Below are positions 50,779 through 61,317 of a stretch of 64,000 bases of DNA, one piece after another. This DNA is from Chionis minor (Eukaryota; Chordata; Aves; Charadriiformes; Chionididae), in contig VZSF01008860.1 in NCBI GenBank assembly GCA_013398295.1, positions 434,001 to 498,000 of the forward strand, read 5' to 3'. Position 1 is the stretch's first letter, and each line of letters begins with the position of its first letter. The notes under the pieces are model-generated. The model was not told where the DNA came from. It did not search any database and saw only the letters and a list, made by a program, of their open reading frames with translations. The position numbers were made by a program, and so were the translations under genes.

Positions 50779-51246
50779 CTACATGACCTTACTAGGTCCA
50801 TATGCTCTTCTTGAGTTGCCTGCCCCTTCTTCCAAATGTGGTAAATCCTCCTTTTTTCTCTGAGACCCAGCAGAAGCTCCCAGTTCAGCCAAGCCAGTAG
50901 TCTTCTGCTTTGTCTTACAGCACATGGGGACAGCCTGCTCCTGCGCCTCCAAGACTACCTTCTTGAAGAGCGTCCAGCCTTCTTGGACCCCTTTGTCTTT
51001 CAGAACTGCCTCCCAAGGAACTCTCTCAACTAGTGCCCTGAAAAGGCTGAAGTCTTCTTTCTGGAAGTTCATGGTAGAAGTTTTGTTGACCTCCCTCCCT
51101 ACTCCTCCAGGAATTGAGAACTCTATTTGGTGGCCTCCGACCGCCACATCACCCACCAGATCTTCTCTGTTTGTTACCAGCAGGTCCAGTGAGGCCCCTC
51201 CCCTCATAGGCTCACTTACCAGTTGTGTCAGGAAGTTATCTTCCAC
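50779..51246 (-). pseudogene. CR1 endonuclease C-terminal part and linker, younger copy
   Basis: This 155-codon minus frame begins MEDNFLTQLVSEPMRGGASL followed by DLLVTNRE, the typical C-terminal half of the CR1 APE-like endonuclease. It continues to LFRALVERVPWEAVLKDKG and the linker. The SDHEM catalytic motif of the family is missing or deleted in this copy: GGHQIEFSI appears where it would be. Confidence 0.9.
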
Positions 51247-51262
51247 ACACTCCAGGAATCAC

Positions 51263-51720
51263 CTAGACCATTTTCCCTCTGCTGTGTTGTATTTCCAGCA
51301 GATGTCTGGTGAAGTCCCCAACTAGGACAAGGGCTGGAGATTGCAAGACTTCTGTCAGCTGCTTGTAGAATGCTTCATCTGTCCCTTCATCCTGATTGGG
51401 TGGTCTATAACAGACTCCCAACAGGATATCTGCCTTGTTGGCCTTCCCCCTTATCCTTACCCATAAGCACTCAGCCTTGCCTTCGTGGTCATTGAGCTCC
51501 ATACAATCAAACCACTCCCCAACATACAGAGCCACCTCACCACCTCTCTTACCTTTCCTATCCCTTCTGAAGAGCTTATAGCCATCCATCACAGCACTCC
51601 AATCATAAAAGTTGTCCCATCATGTTTCTGTAATGGCAACTATATCACAACCATCCTGTTTCACAGTGGCTTCCAGCTCCTCCTGTTTGTTGTCCATGCT
51701 GCGTGCATTGGTGTAGATGC
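51263..51720 (-). pseudogene. CR1 APE-like endonuclease N-terminal part, younger copy
   Basis: The minus strand encodes NARSMDNKQEELEATVKQDG, then IVAITET followed by a stop codon (TGA) where Trp is expected. It then continues to MMDGYKLFRRDRKGKRGGEV, ILLGVCYRPPNQDEGTDEAF and LVLVGDF. These are the first motifs of the CR1 endonuclease, including the active-site Asn (NARS), Glu (ITET) and the GDF segment. The stop and later frameshifts inactivate it. Confidence 0.92.
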
Positions 51721-51835
51721 ACTTGAACTGGGCTATCAATTTCCCCCCCAGCATTGGTACACTGCCCCTAAGCTCCTCTCTAACGAGCTCGATTCTATAC
51801 CCCTAACCCCTTCACACATAGTTTAAAGCCCTCAA

Positions 51836-52120
51836 CTAAGTGTGAAGGGATGTATTCCCTGACTTGATCCTCTTCCACCAAGAGTACATCTTCCGTCTTC
51901 CAACCCTTCTCTCCAGTCTCTGGGACTTGAAGGCTGGTCTTGCTAGTACTGAGGCAAAGAAGGTATTCAATACCTCTGCCTTTTCCGTGTCCTCTGTAAT
52001 CAGGTCCGCTATTGCATTGAACAATGGGCCCACATTTTTGCTAGTCTTCCTTTTGTCTCCTGTGGACTTATAGAAGCCTGTCTTGCTGTCCTTGATGCCC
52101 CTGGCCAGATTCAATTCCAT
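51836..52120 (-). pseudogene. CR1 ORF2 linker fragment, older copy
   Basis: This minus frame carries KDSKTGFYKSTGDKRKTSKN, VGPLFNA and TEDTEKAEVLNTFFASVL, the conserved segment between the CR1 endonuclease and reverse transcriptase. A frameshift follows SQRLERRV. It ends at the insertion site of the younger CR1. Confidence 0.9.
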
Positions 52121-52344
52121 TTGGACTTCAGGTTTCCTAACTTCATCCTTGGATGCTTGGACAATATTTTTGTATTCCTCTCAAGTTAGTTGTCCTTGCT
52201 TCTACCCTTGGTATGCTTCCTTTTTGTGTTTGAGTATGTCTAGGAGCAACTTGTTTATCCACACAGGCCTCTAGACATTTTTGCCTGATTTACTATTTAT
52301 TTGGATGGAGCTCTCTTGAGCTTAGAGGAGATGATCCTTGAATA

Positions 52345-52584
52345 TCAACCAGCTTTCTTCGTTCCTTTTCCCTCCAGGGCCCTATCCCGTGAGACTGTTC
52401 CAAGCAGATCTTCAAAGAGGCCAGTCTGCTCTCCTGAAGGTCGTAAGCTTGTATTTACCCTCCTCCTTGCCCTCAGGATTGTGAGCGCCACCATTTCATG
52501 GTCACTGCAGCCAAGGCTGTCTTTGACCTTCACATTCCCCAGTGGGCCCATTGTTGTTGGTGAGTATATGGTCCAGCCCAGCAC
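52345..52584 (-). pseudogene. CR1 endonuclease C-terminal fragment, older copy
   Basis: This minus frame contains GPLGNVKVKDSLGCSDHEMV, with the SDHEM motif holding the catalytic Asp-His pair of APE-type endonucleases intact. It then has GLFEDLLGTVSRDRALEGKG. Frames on either side are shifted. Confidence 0.9.
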
Positions 52585-52749
52585 CTCTCCTCATTGGCTC
52601 TTCTATCATTTTTAAGAGGAAGTTATCACCAATGCAGGAATCTCTTGGATTGCTTATGCCCTGCTGTGTTGTTCCTCCAGCAGATATCAGGGTAGTTAAA
52701 GTACCTCATGAGGACCAGGGCCCGCGAATGTGAGGTTGTTCCTATCCGT

Positions 52750-52808
52750 TTCATATGATCATGAGTATAGTCCATATGATCTAGAGATGTTCCATATGAC
52801 CTAGTGAA
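52750..52808. repeat. degenerate 20-bp tandem repeat at the CR1 5' boundary
   Basis: Three units built on TCCATATGATCTAG or TTCATATGATCATG follow one another with a period of about 20 bp. They sit exactly at the 5' end of the older CR1. Confidence 0.75.
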
Positions 52809-53954
52809 TATCCCTAGCTTCAGTACTCTCCATCTCTTTTAGTTTCTTCTGCTGTTTCTGTTCTTTCTCTTTCTGTTCTGTCCTATGCATTAGAACTCTC
52901 ATGGCTGCTTTGAAGTTTATCCCTGCCATTGAAAGTGTAAGGACGCAGGAAAGGCGGGGACTGTGGTTTTGTATATAGGAAGAGGCATACAAATAATTTT
53001 ATATGTAAGCCCAAAAGTGTTTTCAATTATTTTTGCTAATACATTCATATGTGTATAGCTACAAAAAATGCAGTTATATTTCTTACAAAAAGAAAACTTC
53101 CTGAAAGAAAAACTTTCTTGGCTGGTACATTTTCTGGATTGTGTGTCTTTTACTCTCTGTGAAAATAATCTCATTAATTTTCCCTTGTTATGGCTGTCTA
53201 GTAGAATTATCTGCTTTTCAACATTGTTTACAGACCTCAGATTAGGTCATATCCCCATTGTGCCAAACACTATGCAGAATACAAATAAAATCCCTGGATC
53301 TTACAAACCAGGAAGTCTAACAGGTAAAAACACACGTTATTCTAAAATAACTAAATGGTCAAGGGTATTACTGATTCCCCTCAACTTCTCATTTTTGTAT
53401 TATTTCAGTATTGCAAAAATATCTTTAAAAGAATTGTCATACCAAAATAGGAAATTGCTTATATTTAGTCCTGGTTTGTGTCTTTATCATGATTTTCTGA
53501 AATGAGAATTTTATGAAATAAGACAAGTAGATAATAAATTAGACAAAAGAATGCTTATTACTAGATCAATAAATTTTGGACATAAAACATAACGGACAAT
53601 TTAAATACTTATCTACATTATAGCTAGCAATAACAAATGCAGACATTTGTGGGTTTATGTATAATACTAATTGATTAATATTTCATAAGTTTATTGGACT
53701 GCCAAGCTGGAAGACCTTCTACATGCCACAAATAAGCCCAGAAGTGACCAAACAATTAAGACAACTTCTCTTTTAGCAATTAAACCTTATCTATGTGTTT
53801 CTAGCTACATTTGTTAATGAGGAAGACTTAAGTATGTGGTTTTTAACTCCATAAATAATCGATTAATACTTTCAGTAGCAGATAAATGGCTTTGAATGAC
53901 TGATGCCAGAGCAACTCTTAGTGGTTGAACGGGGAAGAAAGAAAACCAAGCCAG

Positions 53955-53972
53955 CCAACCAACCAACCAACC
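53955..53972. repeat. (CCAA)n microsatellite with A run
   Basis: Four to five CCAA units are followed by a run of eight A, then further C/A-rich sequence to about 54030. Confidence 0.85.
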
Positions 53973-55201
53973 AAAAAAAACCTAACCAAAACTCCACCAC
54001 AAAACAAAAGGCAAAAAGCAAATTAAAAGCAACACAAGGTTTTACTTATACGAAGTGTCAGTCTTTGGAATAACTTTCCATACTCTCATGTAACAATTGT
54101 TTCTCTAAAATGCGACATCTAGATGAGGTTTTGGCTGTTTTCTGTCTCTGCAAACTGGTCTTCTGAACAAAAAACTTTAAGTAGTATAAAAATGTATGAA
54201 AAAGCCATATCTTCCCCTACATGAAACACCTTCAAACCAATTTGGTGTTACACAAGTACTCTAGGAAGAGACGGCATTCAGGAAAAGACAAAATTCTCTC
54301 AGCTGTTACTCAAGTTGTCTGTTAATGAATCTCACCTGCATTATTACATCATAGGTGCACCCTGTACAAAGATACCAAAGCCCAGGTTTCATGGATAATG
54401 AGCTTTACAGAATAGTTAGCTAATATCTCTTATGACCATACCAGCAACCCCAGCTGGAGACTTGAGACAAGATAGTCTATGGGTTGATTAAGTGTAAAAG
54501 AATGAAAGCATTTATTGATTGCAAGATACTCTGCTATAAGCTGACCTGTCAATGCTACTTGCAACTACCCCAAGTCTCAGCTCCTAATGGCAGAGTAGGT
54601 AGACCAAAACAGAGCTCCAAAAGACAGAGGAGGTCCTTTTTTGCTCTGAAACTTTCTTTAATATAAATGTGAGATGAATATCATTGGTGATAGCAAACAT
54701 AAAAAACACTTTCTGTGCAGTGTGCAGTGAGTGTGGAAAGAGAAGGCCGAGATTACTCCAGATAGGTCCTGAGTTTGGGAAGACATAAGCCAGTTTCTCC
54801 TTCACCTTTTGCTCACCAATTTGCTTCCCACATTGGCAAGGAATGGAACTGGACTTAAACGCCCTATATCTGAATACTGAGCTGCTGGATATAAAAATCA
54901 GCTGCATATCCTTCAACTCTAATTTTTACAAAACACTGTCTGGAAGTAATGTTCTCACAACTATGAGATCCCTGTGCTCCTACAGAGGAAGCTGTGTGGA
55001 TCCTCTAGCCTCTGAATCCTGTTAGCTGTCTGAGCGCAGCTATTGTCAAAAGATACCATTCAATCAACTAAAAATAACTCTGGATGCTTTCATGGGTGAA
55101 GGTATATACATCTGAAGATTTTATACTGTTACAAGGCTAGGATGCAGTTGAAAAAGATTTTGTGGACCTTTTTTGGTATGAGGTTGCCAGAGACATAAAA
55201 A

Positions 55202-55220
55202 CCTAAGTCCAAGACTTAGG
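55202..55220. other. perfect 8-bp stem hairpin
   Basis: CCTAAGTC and GACTTAGG pair perfectly around a 3-base loop (CAA). It is isolated, with no associated gene. Confidence 0.6.
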
Positions 55221-58200
55221 CAAACTTTACCATTCCTACATGCTAAGTCAAGATCCAAAAAAGCAGATGTGAGCTGCTACTCAGAAGGTGCCTCTCCCTA
55301 GAAACATTTCTGTTCAGATGAAAGTTCCTTAAAAGCCTGTCATTTGGCTTCTGCATTGTTCCTTCTACAGTTCCTGGCTGTCCACAAGCACTGAAATATG
55401 AACGGGTGACACTGCACTTGATGTGCTGTTTTCCATACCGGCAGTCAGGTATGGTAATAGTAAGTATGGTTTCCTCTGACTTTAAAATGCTAAGTCCAGA
55501 ACTGAAGATCGAGACTCAGATCAGTCTCACATAGACTAGTGGTTAGAGCAATAGTCTAAGGCTTCTTAAGACATACTCTCAGTTGATGTTGCCATACAGT
55601 CATTGAAATAAATATGTTTTTGACACCTTAAGAATTGTAGCTAACACATTGTCATTTAAATTTCATAAGACTCACTAGAAACAGAGGAATAATTTTGCAT
55701 TATTTTTTCCAGGATGAAAGCCTATATATATATAACTTATGACTAGCCTACAGAAGAATGGGAGGCAAAGTGGCTGATGTTCAGGTTGGCTGATTTCTGA
55801 CAGACAAGAAGAAGAACAGAAAACCTCTATCAAACCTCTGTGATTAAAATCACAGTATATTTGAATAATACCACCATAAATCCTCAGAATACAAAATCGC
55901 GCTGTTATTAAAATGTGTGATCTAACAGCAGTTGCTAGTAATATAAAATAAAATGTGTTTCTTCTTTTGGTTTTCAAATTTTTCTCATTCAGGTAAATGG
56001 AAAAAAAAGCATGATGCTGCACAATAAAATTTCAGGCAGTTTGAGAGCTAGCAGCTAGCCAGACACATTGAAACACAGAACAGTAACAGGCATTTATATT
56101 TAATCGATACTATTGAGCCAAGAACAATATTTTAGAGAATACCTCCATTGTTTTGTGACAGGGGTGTTAACTGGGTGAATGGGATCGATCAGTGATGAGA
56201 TGAAATGTAAATTGCTGTTAATGCTCTGCTACCAGCTGAGCAACTAAGGGAGAGAACTGTGATGAAATGGGCATGGTTATCCAGCTGTAAAACATTCTGA
56301 TCCTGCTGCTGCAAACTACTAATGTATTTGCACCAATTCGCCGGGCAGAAAAAAAATGCTGAAAAAATGACAGCGGTACTGTTCCTTCATCATCTGGAAA
56401 ATGGGAACTTTCCTTCCCTGTTGTGAGGAGTAGTGGGTGAATATGGAGTACTTCTGTAATTTACCATTTCAAACTCTGTAATGTAAGCATGGAAATCAGT
56501 AAGTCCAGCAACTAGAGGGAGGGGGAGCCCAGAAATCTCCTTTCATCATAGATTCCAAATAAAAATATCCTGCCAAGAAACATAACAAAAAATCTCAGTA
56601 CAATTAACCACACAGACACATGAGCTCCACGGGGTCTGGTGTGCCCTTGGAGAGGTATCAGTCCCAGCCTCCATCATCTTGCCATGTCCCACCCTCTGGA
56701 GGTTATGGCCCCTTGAGTCTGCCAGTTGATCTGCTCCATAAACTTTCAATCAAGATGAACAACATGATATTGGCCCAGTCTAAATGTTTTAAACTAACCT
56801 GGTTTATCTTCCCTGAAGTAGACTAGGGAGCAATCAAATGAGTATATCAGCTGGCAAATCTGAGGCTGTGGTCATACTTGGTGATTTACTGTAAGGGACA
56901 ATCAACCAAGTGATGGTCTGGGGCTGATAAACTTATTTCATGGAGTAGTTGGAGACAAAAAAGGATGTGCAATTGCAGCTTTATTATAAACTAAATTTAT
57001 TAGATAAATTATTATAAACAATTTTTTCAAAAAAAAATAAACCAAAACCTTCATAATGAAATTTGTGTGTGTAACTTTACAAATTAGCCCCAACAGAAGA
57101 AATATTAAAAGCAGGCAAAATCACACATCTGAAATCCTAATCTGATATTTACTGGGAACTGCAAGATCTTCATGGAAGCAGGTAACCTCAACATCACCTA
57201 AAGGGGAAAAGATTTTGCCATCTATGATTCACTTTTGTTTTCATCAATATAAACAACTTTTCTGTAGAAAAGATACTGAGCTGGATCAACAGTAGATTTA
57301 TTCCAGTACAGAATTCTTTTATCAGCAAATGTAGTAATTGTAAAGACACTCATGAGAAGGCTGTGTCACATCCAGAACAAGTCAAGGGATAACTATTGAG
57401 GTGTCCATAAAAAGTGAGATCATCTGTCCTCCAGAGTCACAATAACTGGGTGATAGAGGATACATATCTCTGTAGTAAAGTTAAAACAAGAATTAAGAAA
57501 CATTGAGAAAAAAACCACAATTTTTTTGAGAGACTCTTAAATTTATTTTTTGTCTGAGAAGGAAAAAAATTTCAATCATTTAATTCTTTTGTCAATAATA
57601 GTTTATTCTTCAGCACAAAATTTATTCCACTAATCAACTATTAGGATAACTGAAAGTGCAACGTCTCCCACAACTGAACAAAGGTAGGTAATTTCTTGGA
57701 TTTCTTTCATTCCTAAATATTTAGAACCTGTAGCTACTTAAATCATAAAACAATGATGTTGTGTTCTCATCTGCTTTGTCTCAAGTACAAACAGTAATGT
57801 ATGACTGAACAGAAGGGAAAAAGTGGCCAGGCATGTATATGGATTCAGAAAATGATAAGCTAGAGGTGTGATTGTTATTATGAGAAAGGGTGGTTAAAGT
57901 CAAAATCAAGATTTGAACCTCATCATATTTAAGGTTAAAAAAAGGAACACAGAAAGAACTGTATGGAGTGTATCCATTGCCAATCTAGTTTAGCATTTCT
58001 GTAACTTTCATTTTGCATTCTGGTTTATGACTGTCCCAGACACCTGAGGATATATGTACTAATACAGAAGGCAGTATACATCACAACACAGGAAAGTAAC
58101 CAATCTGAAAGCAGCTTAATAACATCTAAGCATACTCATTTGCAGTTTTCTGAAAGTAAACTGGATGTTGCACAGTATCTTTGTCAGCCAGCTAGCACCA

Positions 58201-58555
58201 TTCAGTTTTGCTGAACATAGGCAGTTTTCCTCTAAGACTTTTCTATACAGTAATAAGCAGTAATCTAAAATAAATTTTATTAATGAATGTAACAAAAATC
58301 CAAAGAAAATTTTAAAATAGACCTCAAATGCTCAAAAGTTTGTAATTTGAGTGTAGATATTCTGTCCAGAGCCATCAAGAATGTCCATCTAATGTTATAC
58401 ACAAGCAACAGTCTCTGTTGACAGGGTGCCACCCATGCAGCCTGTACTGTGGAAGCCACAGAATATACCATGCATTCCACATACCACTACATCAACCACA
58501 CTTTCAAAGTGATGTCTGCTATAAACCAGATACATAGCACTGGATTTATATCTCA

Positions 58556-58615
58556 TTTTATATATATATCTGTTTCAATATATTTATATATATAAATAAC
58601 ATACACATATATAGA
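58556..58615. repeat. TA-rich microsatellite patch
   Basis: Runs of TATATATAT and ATATATATAAAT alternate with CATACACATATATAG. It is a degenerate (TA)n patch. Confidence 0.8.
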
Positions 58616-59360
58616 TACACATTGCATATGCACGCAATAGACAATAGGTTAAACATTGCAAACACACTCTGTTATTGTGGGGTTTTGTGGGATACTGTAT
58701 ACCCTGGCTTTCCTTACTCCTTTCTCCAGAAGTAACTTAGTTACCACAGATCACCAGTGCACTAGATTAATAACAAATCTGGGTGTCTCTTATCTCATTG
58801 CCTGCAATTCTTCTATCTAAAGAGAAACTAGAATGCAATTAAACACAATACACCTAAGGAAGTTCTGTGGGCTAAACCAGTTTATCAGACTAAGATGTTG
58901 TTTTCACAGTGATTTATGGCTCAGAGCAAACACTGAGACTACTTCTTGCTGTGCTCACAGCCCTGTAAGGAGACAAAAGAGCAAATCTGCCAATCTAATG
59001 CTCAGTTCTGTGACTAGCATGCATGGAGAGTTGTTGCATTAAATACTATTTCACAGCAGTTTCCAATTTCTCTTTTATGTAGCTGTTTAATGTTTTTTCT
59101 TATCCCTGGTTTGCTATTAAATACAATCCAGAAGCTATATTTTAAAATAAAATACTTTAAAGGAAACGTTTAATACAATTGCCTTTTGTTGTACAAATGG
59201 AAAACAGTCAAACTGAAAGAAATACATACTCTACTGGAAATAAAGCCAGCTTTGTTGTCTGTCTGTCATAATACTTCATGAAGGGAGAGAAGAATGGAAG
59301 CCTGAGAATATTAATCTGTTGCTATATTGATGCACTTTGTCATTGTAGTAGCAGGATGAT

Positions 59361-59416
59361 GGTTTTGGTTTTGGGTTTTTTGGTTTTGGGGTTTTTTTGG
59401 TTTTTTTTTTTTTTTC
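59361..59416. repeat. G/T-rich low-complexity tract with poly-T
   Basis: GGTTTTGG, GGGTTTTTTGG and GGGGTTTTTTTGG blocks are followed by 15-16 T. It contains several GG/GGG runs with T spacers and lies about 110 bp before a CR1. Confidence 0.85.
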
Positions 59417-59575
59417 TAATAAGGATAGATAAAATTGGATTAGTCTCATTTGGATTGGGACTTGGTGGGAAGGGGTTGTATCAAGGAAAATGTACCCCAT
59501 GCTGACCCCCAATGAATATGACTAGAAAATTGGTAATAACAGATAAGGAGAAAGCTGAGTTACTCAACAACTGTT

Positions 59576-59938
59576 TTGCCTTCAGTCTTCATTGGCAATC
59601 TCTCTTCCCACACCTCTCAAGTGGATGGACTGCAAGGCAGGGACTGGGGGAGCAAAGTCCCTCCCTCTGTAAGAGATGATCAGGTTTATGATCACCTGAG
59701 GAACATGAACATATACAAGTTGATGGGACCTGATGAGATGCATCACAGAGCCCTCAGGGAATTGGCTGATGTGGTTGCCAAGCCACTCATCATGATATTT
59801 GAAAAGTCATGGCAGTCAGGTGAAGTCCCAATGACTGGAAAAAGGGAAATATTGCACCCATTTTTAAAAAGGGTAGGAACTATTGACCTGTCAGCCTCAT
59901 CTTTGTGCCTTGGAAGATCATGGAACACATCCTCCTAG
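59576..59938 (+). pseudogene. CR1 linker and reverse-transcriptase start
   Basis: This plus frame contains VRDDQVYDHLRNMNIYKLMG, then PDEMHHRALRELADVVAKPL and FEKSWQSGEVP, the segment just before and at the start of the reverse transcriptase. A frameshift follows at PMTGKRE. Confidence 0.9.
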
Positions 59939-60306
59939 AAGCTATGTTCAGGTACATGGAGGACAGGGGAGTGATTTGAGACAGCCAGCATGGCTTCACC
60001 AAGGGCAGATTTGCCTGACCAACCTAATGGCCTTCTGCGGCTGATTGACTACATCAGTGCACAAGGGAAGAGCTATGAATGCCATCTATCTGGACTTCTA
60101 TAAGGCCTTTGACTTGGTTCCCCCTCAACATCCTTCTCTCTATATTGGAGAGGTATGGATTTGACAGGTAGACTGTTTGATGGACGAGGAATTGATTGGA
60201 TGGTCACATCCAGGGGGTAGTGTTCAATATGCAGATGGAGATTGGTGACAAGTGGTGTCTCTTAGGGATATGTATGGGGACCAGTACTGTTCAATATTTT
60301 CATCAA

Positions 60307-60430
60307 TGACATAGACATAGACGTAGACGTAGACGTAGACGTAAACGTAGACATAGACATAGACATAGACATAGACATAGACATAGACATAGACATAGAC
60401 ATAGACATAGACATAGACATAGACATAGAC
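60307..60430. repeat. (GACATA)n hexanucleotide microsatellite in CR1 ORF2
   Basis: About 20 units of GACATA span 124 bp. Four units near the left side are GACGTA and one is AACGTA; the rest are uniform GACATA. In the CR1 frame they encode alternating Asp and Ile (or Val), extending the natural NDID just before DSGIKCTLSKFA. Because the unit is 6 bp the frame is kept. The opposite strand gives spurious VYVYVY and MSMSMS frames. Confidence 0.97.
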
Positions 60431-60603
60431 AGTGGGATCAAGTGCACCCTCAGCAAGTTTGCCAAGGACACCAAGCTGAGTCGTGCAGTTGACATGCCTG
60501 AGAGACGGATGGGCCCATGTGAATATCATGAGGTTCAACTAGGCCAGCTCTAGGGTCCTGCACCTGAATTGGGTCAACCCCCAGTAGCAGTATAGGCTAG
60601 AGG

Positions 60604-61278
60604 ATGACGGAATTGAAAGCAGACTTGAGAAGAAGGACTTGGGGGGTACTAGTTAATGAAAAGCTGGACATGAGCCAACCATGTGCACTTGCAGCTCAGA
60701 AAGCCAACCGTATTCTGGCCCGCATCAAAGGAGACATGACCAGCAGGTCAAGGGAGGTGATTCTGCCCCTGTACTCTGCTCTGGTGAGACCCCACTTGGA
60801 GTACTGCCTCCAGCTCTGGAGCCCTCAGCGCAGGAGAGACATGGACCTCTTGCACTGAATCCAGAGAAGGGCCACAAAGATGATCAGAGGGCAGGAACAC
60901 TACTGCTATGAGGAAAGGTTGAGAGAGTTGGTGTTGTTCAGGCTGGAGAAGAGAAGGCTTCGGGAAGACCTTATTGCAGCCTTTCAGTCCTTAAAGGGGG
61001 CTTGTAAGAAAGATGGGGACAGACTTTTTAGCAGGGCCTGTTGGGATAGGAGAAGGGGTAATGGCTTTAAACTAAAAGCGGGTAGATTCAAACTAGCTAG
61101 AAGGAAGAAATATTTTACGATAAGGGTGGTGAAACATGGGCACAGGTTGCCAAGAGAGGTGGTAGATGCACCAACACTGGAAACATTCAAGGTCAGGTTG
61201 GATGGGGCTCTGAGCAACCTGATCTTGGTGAAGATGTCCCTCCTCATTGCAGAGGAATTTGGACTAGATGACCTTTAA
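60604..61278 (+). pseudogene. CR1 ORF2 C-terminal half, one internal stop
   Basis: Two open segments, 60604-60858 and 60880-61278, are in the same frame and separated by one TGA codon at 60856-60858. They contain [46 protein letters not shown] and FFTIRVVKH-like KYFTIRVVKHGHRLPREVVD. This is the best preserved C-terminal ORF2 half in the window. The FADD motif upstream reads FAKD, so the copy could not be active. Confidence 0.92.
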
Positions 61279-61317
61279 AGGTCCCTTCCAACCCAAACTA
61301 TTCTATGATGCTATGAC

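Larger units (their letters stand above)
48944..51834 (-). mobile_element. younger CR1 LINE inserted into the older CR1, minus strand
   Basis: The element opens on the plus strand with CACAGAATCACAGAATCACTT and reads on the minus strand through 3' UTR, C-terminal ORF2, reverse transcriptase and endonuclease. It ends about 240 bp upstream of the endonuclease frame at 51834. At about 2.9 kb it is the longest copy in the window, though still 5'-truncated. On both sides it is flanked by the older CR1. I see no obvious target-site duplication, which is common for CR1. Confidence 0.92.
51835..52752 (-). mobile_element. older CR1 LINE, 5' half, minus strand
   Basis: This is the continuation of the older CR1 at 47531-48943 on the far side of the younger insertion. 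On the minus strand it encodes the endonuclease C-terminal half (starting with SRALVLMRYFNYPDICW), then the linker up to VREYIPSHL at the junction. The other half resumes at GKLDMNKSWALMG. The two fragments total about 2.3 kb, and the copy is 5'-truncated in the endonuclease domain. Confidence 0.9.
52809..59524. other. AT-rich non-coding stretch
   Basis: No gene is recognised in 6.7 kb. Small structures are a CCAA run near 53955-53972, a perfect 8-bp hairpin at 55202-55220, a TA-rich patch at about 58556-58615 and a G/T-rich tract at 59361-59416. A patch at about 56150-56420 is less degenerate in appearance and might be a conserved non-coding element. This is an impression only. Confidence 0.55.
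59525..61317 (+). mobile_element. CR1 LINE, 5'-truncated, plus strand, with internal microsatellite
   Basis: The copy starts in the ORF2 linker (TDKEKAELLNNCFAFSLHW) and runs through reverse transcriptase and C-terminal ORF2. It ends TTCTATGATGCTATGACT at 61300-61317. At about 1.8 kb, it keeps the reverse-transcriptase region but with many stops and shifts. A hexanucleotide array at 60307-60430 lies inside the reverse transcriptase. Confidence 0.95.

Noticed and set aside
60224..60538. Minus-strand VYVYVY frame, and the overlapping MSMSMS frame at 60262-60495
   Set aside because: Both are read from the opposite strand of the GACATA array inside CR1 and have no independent support.
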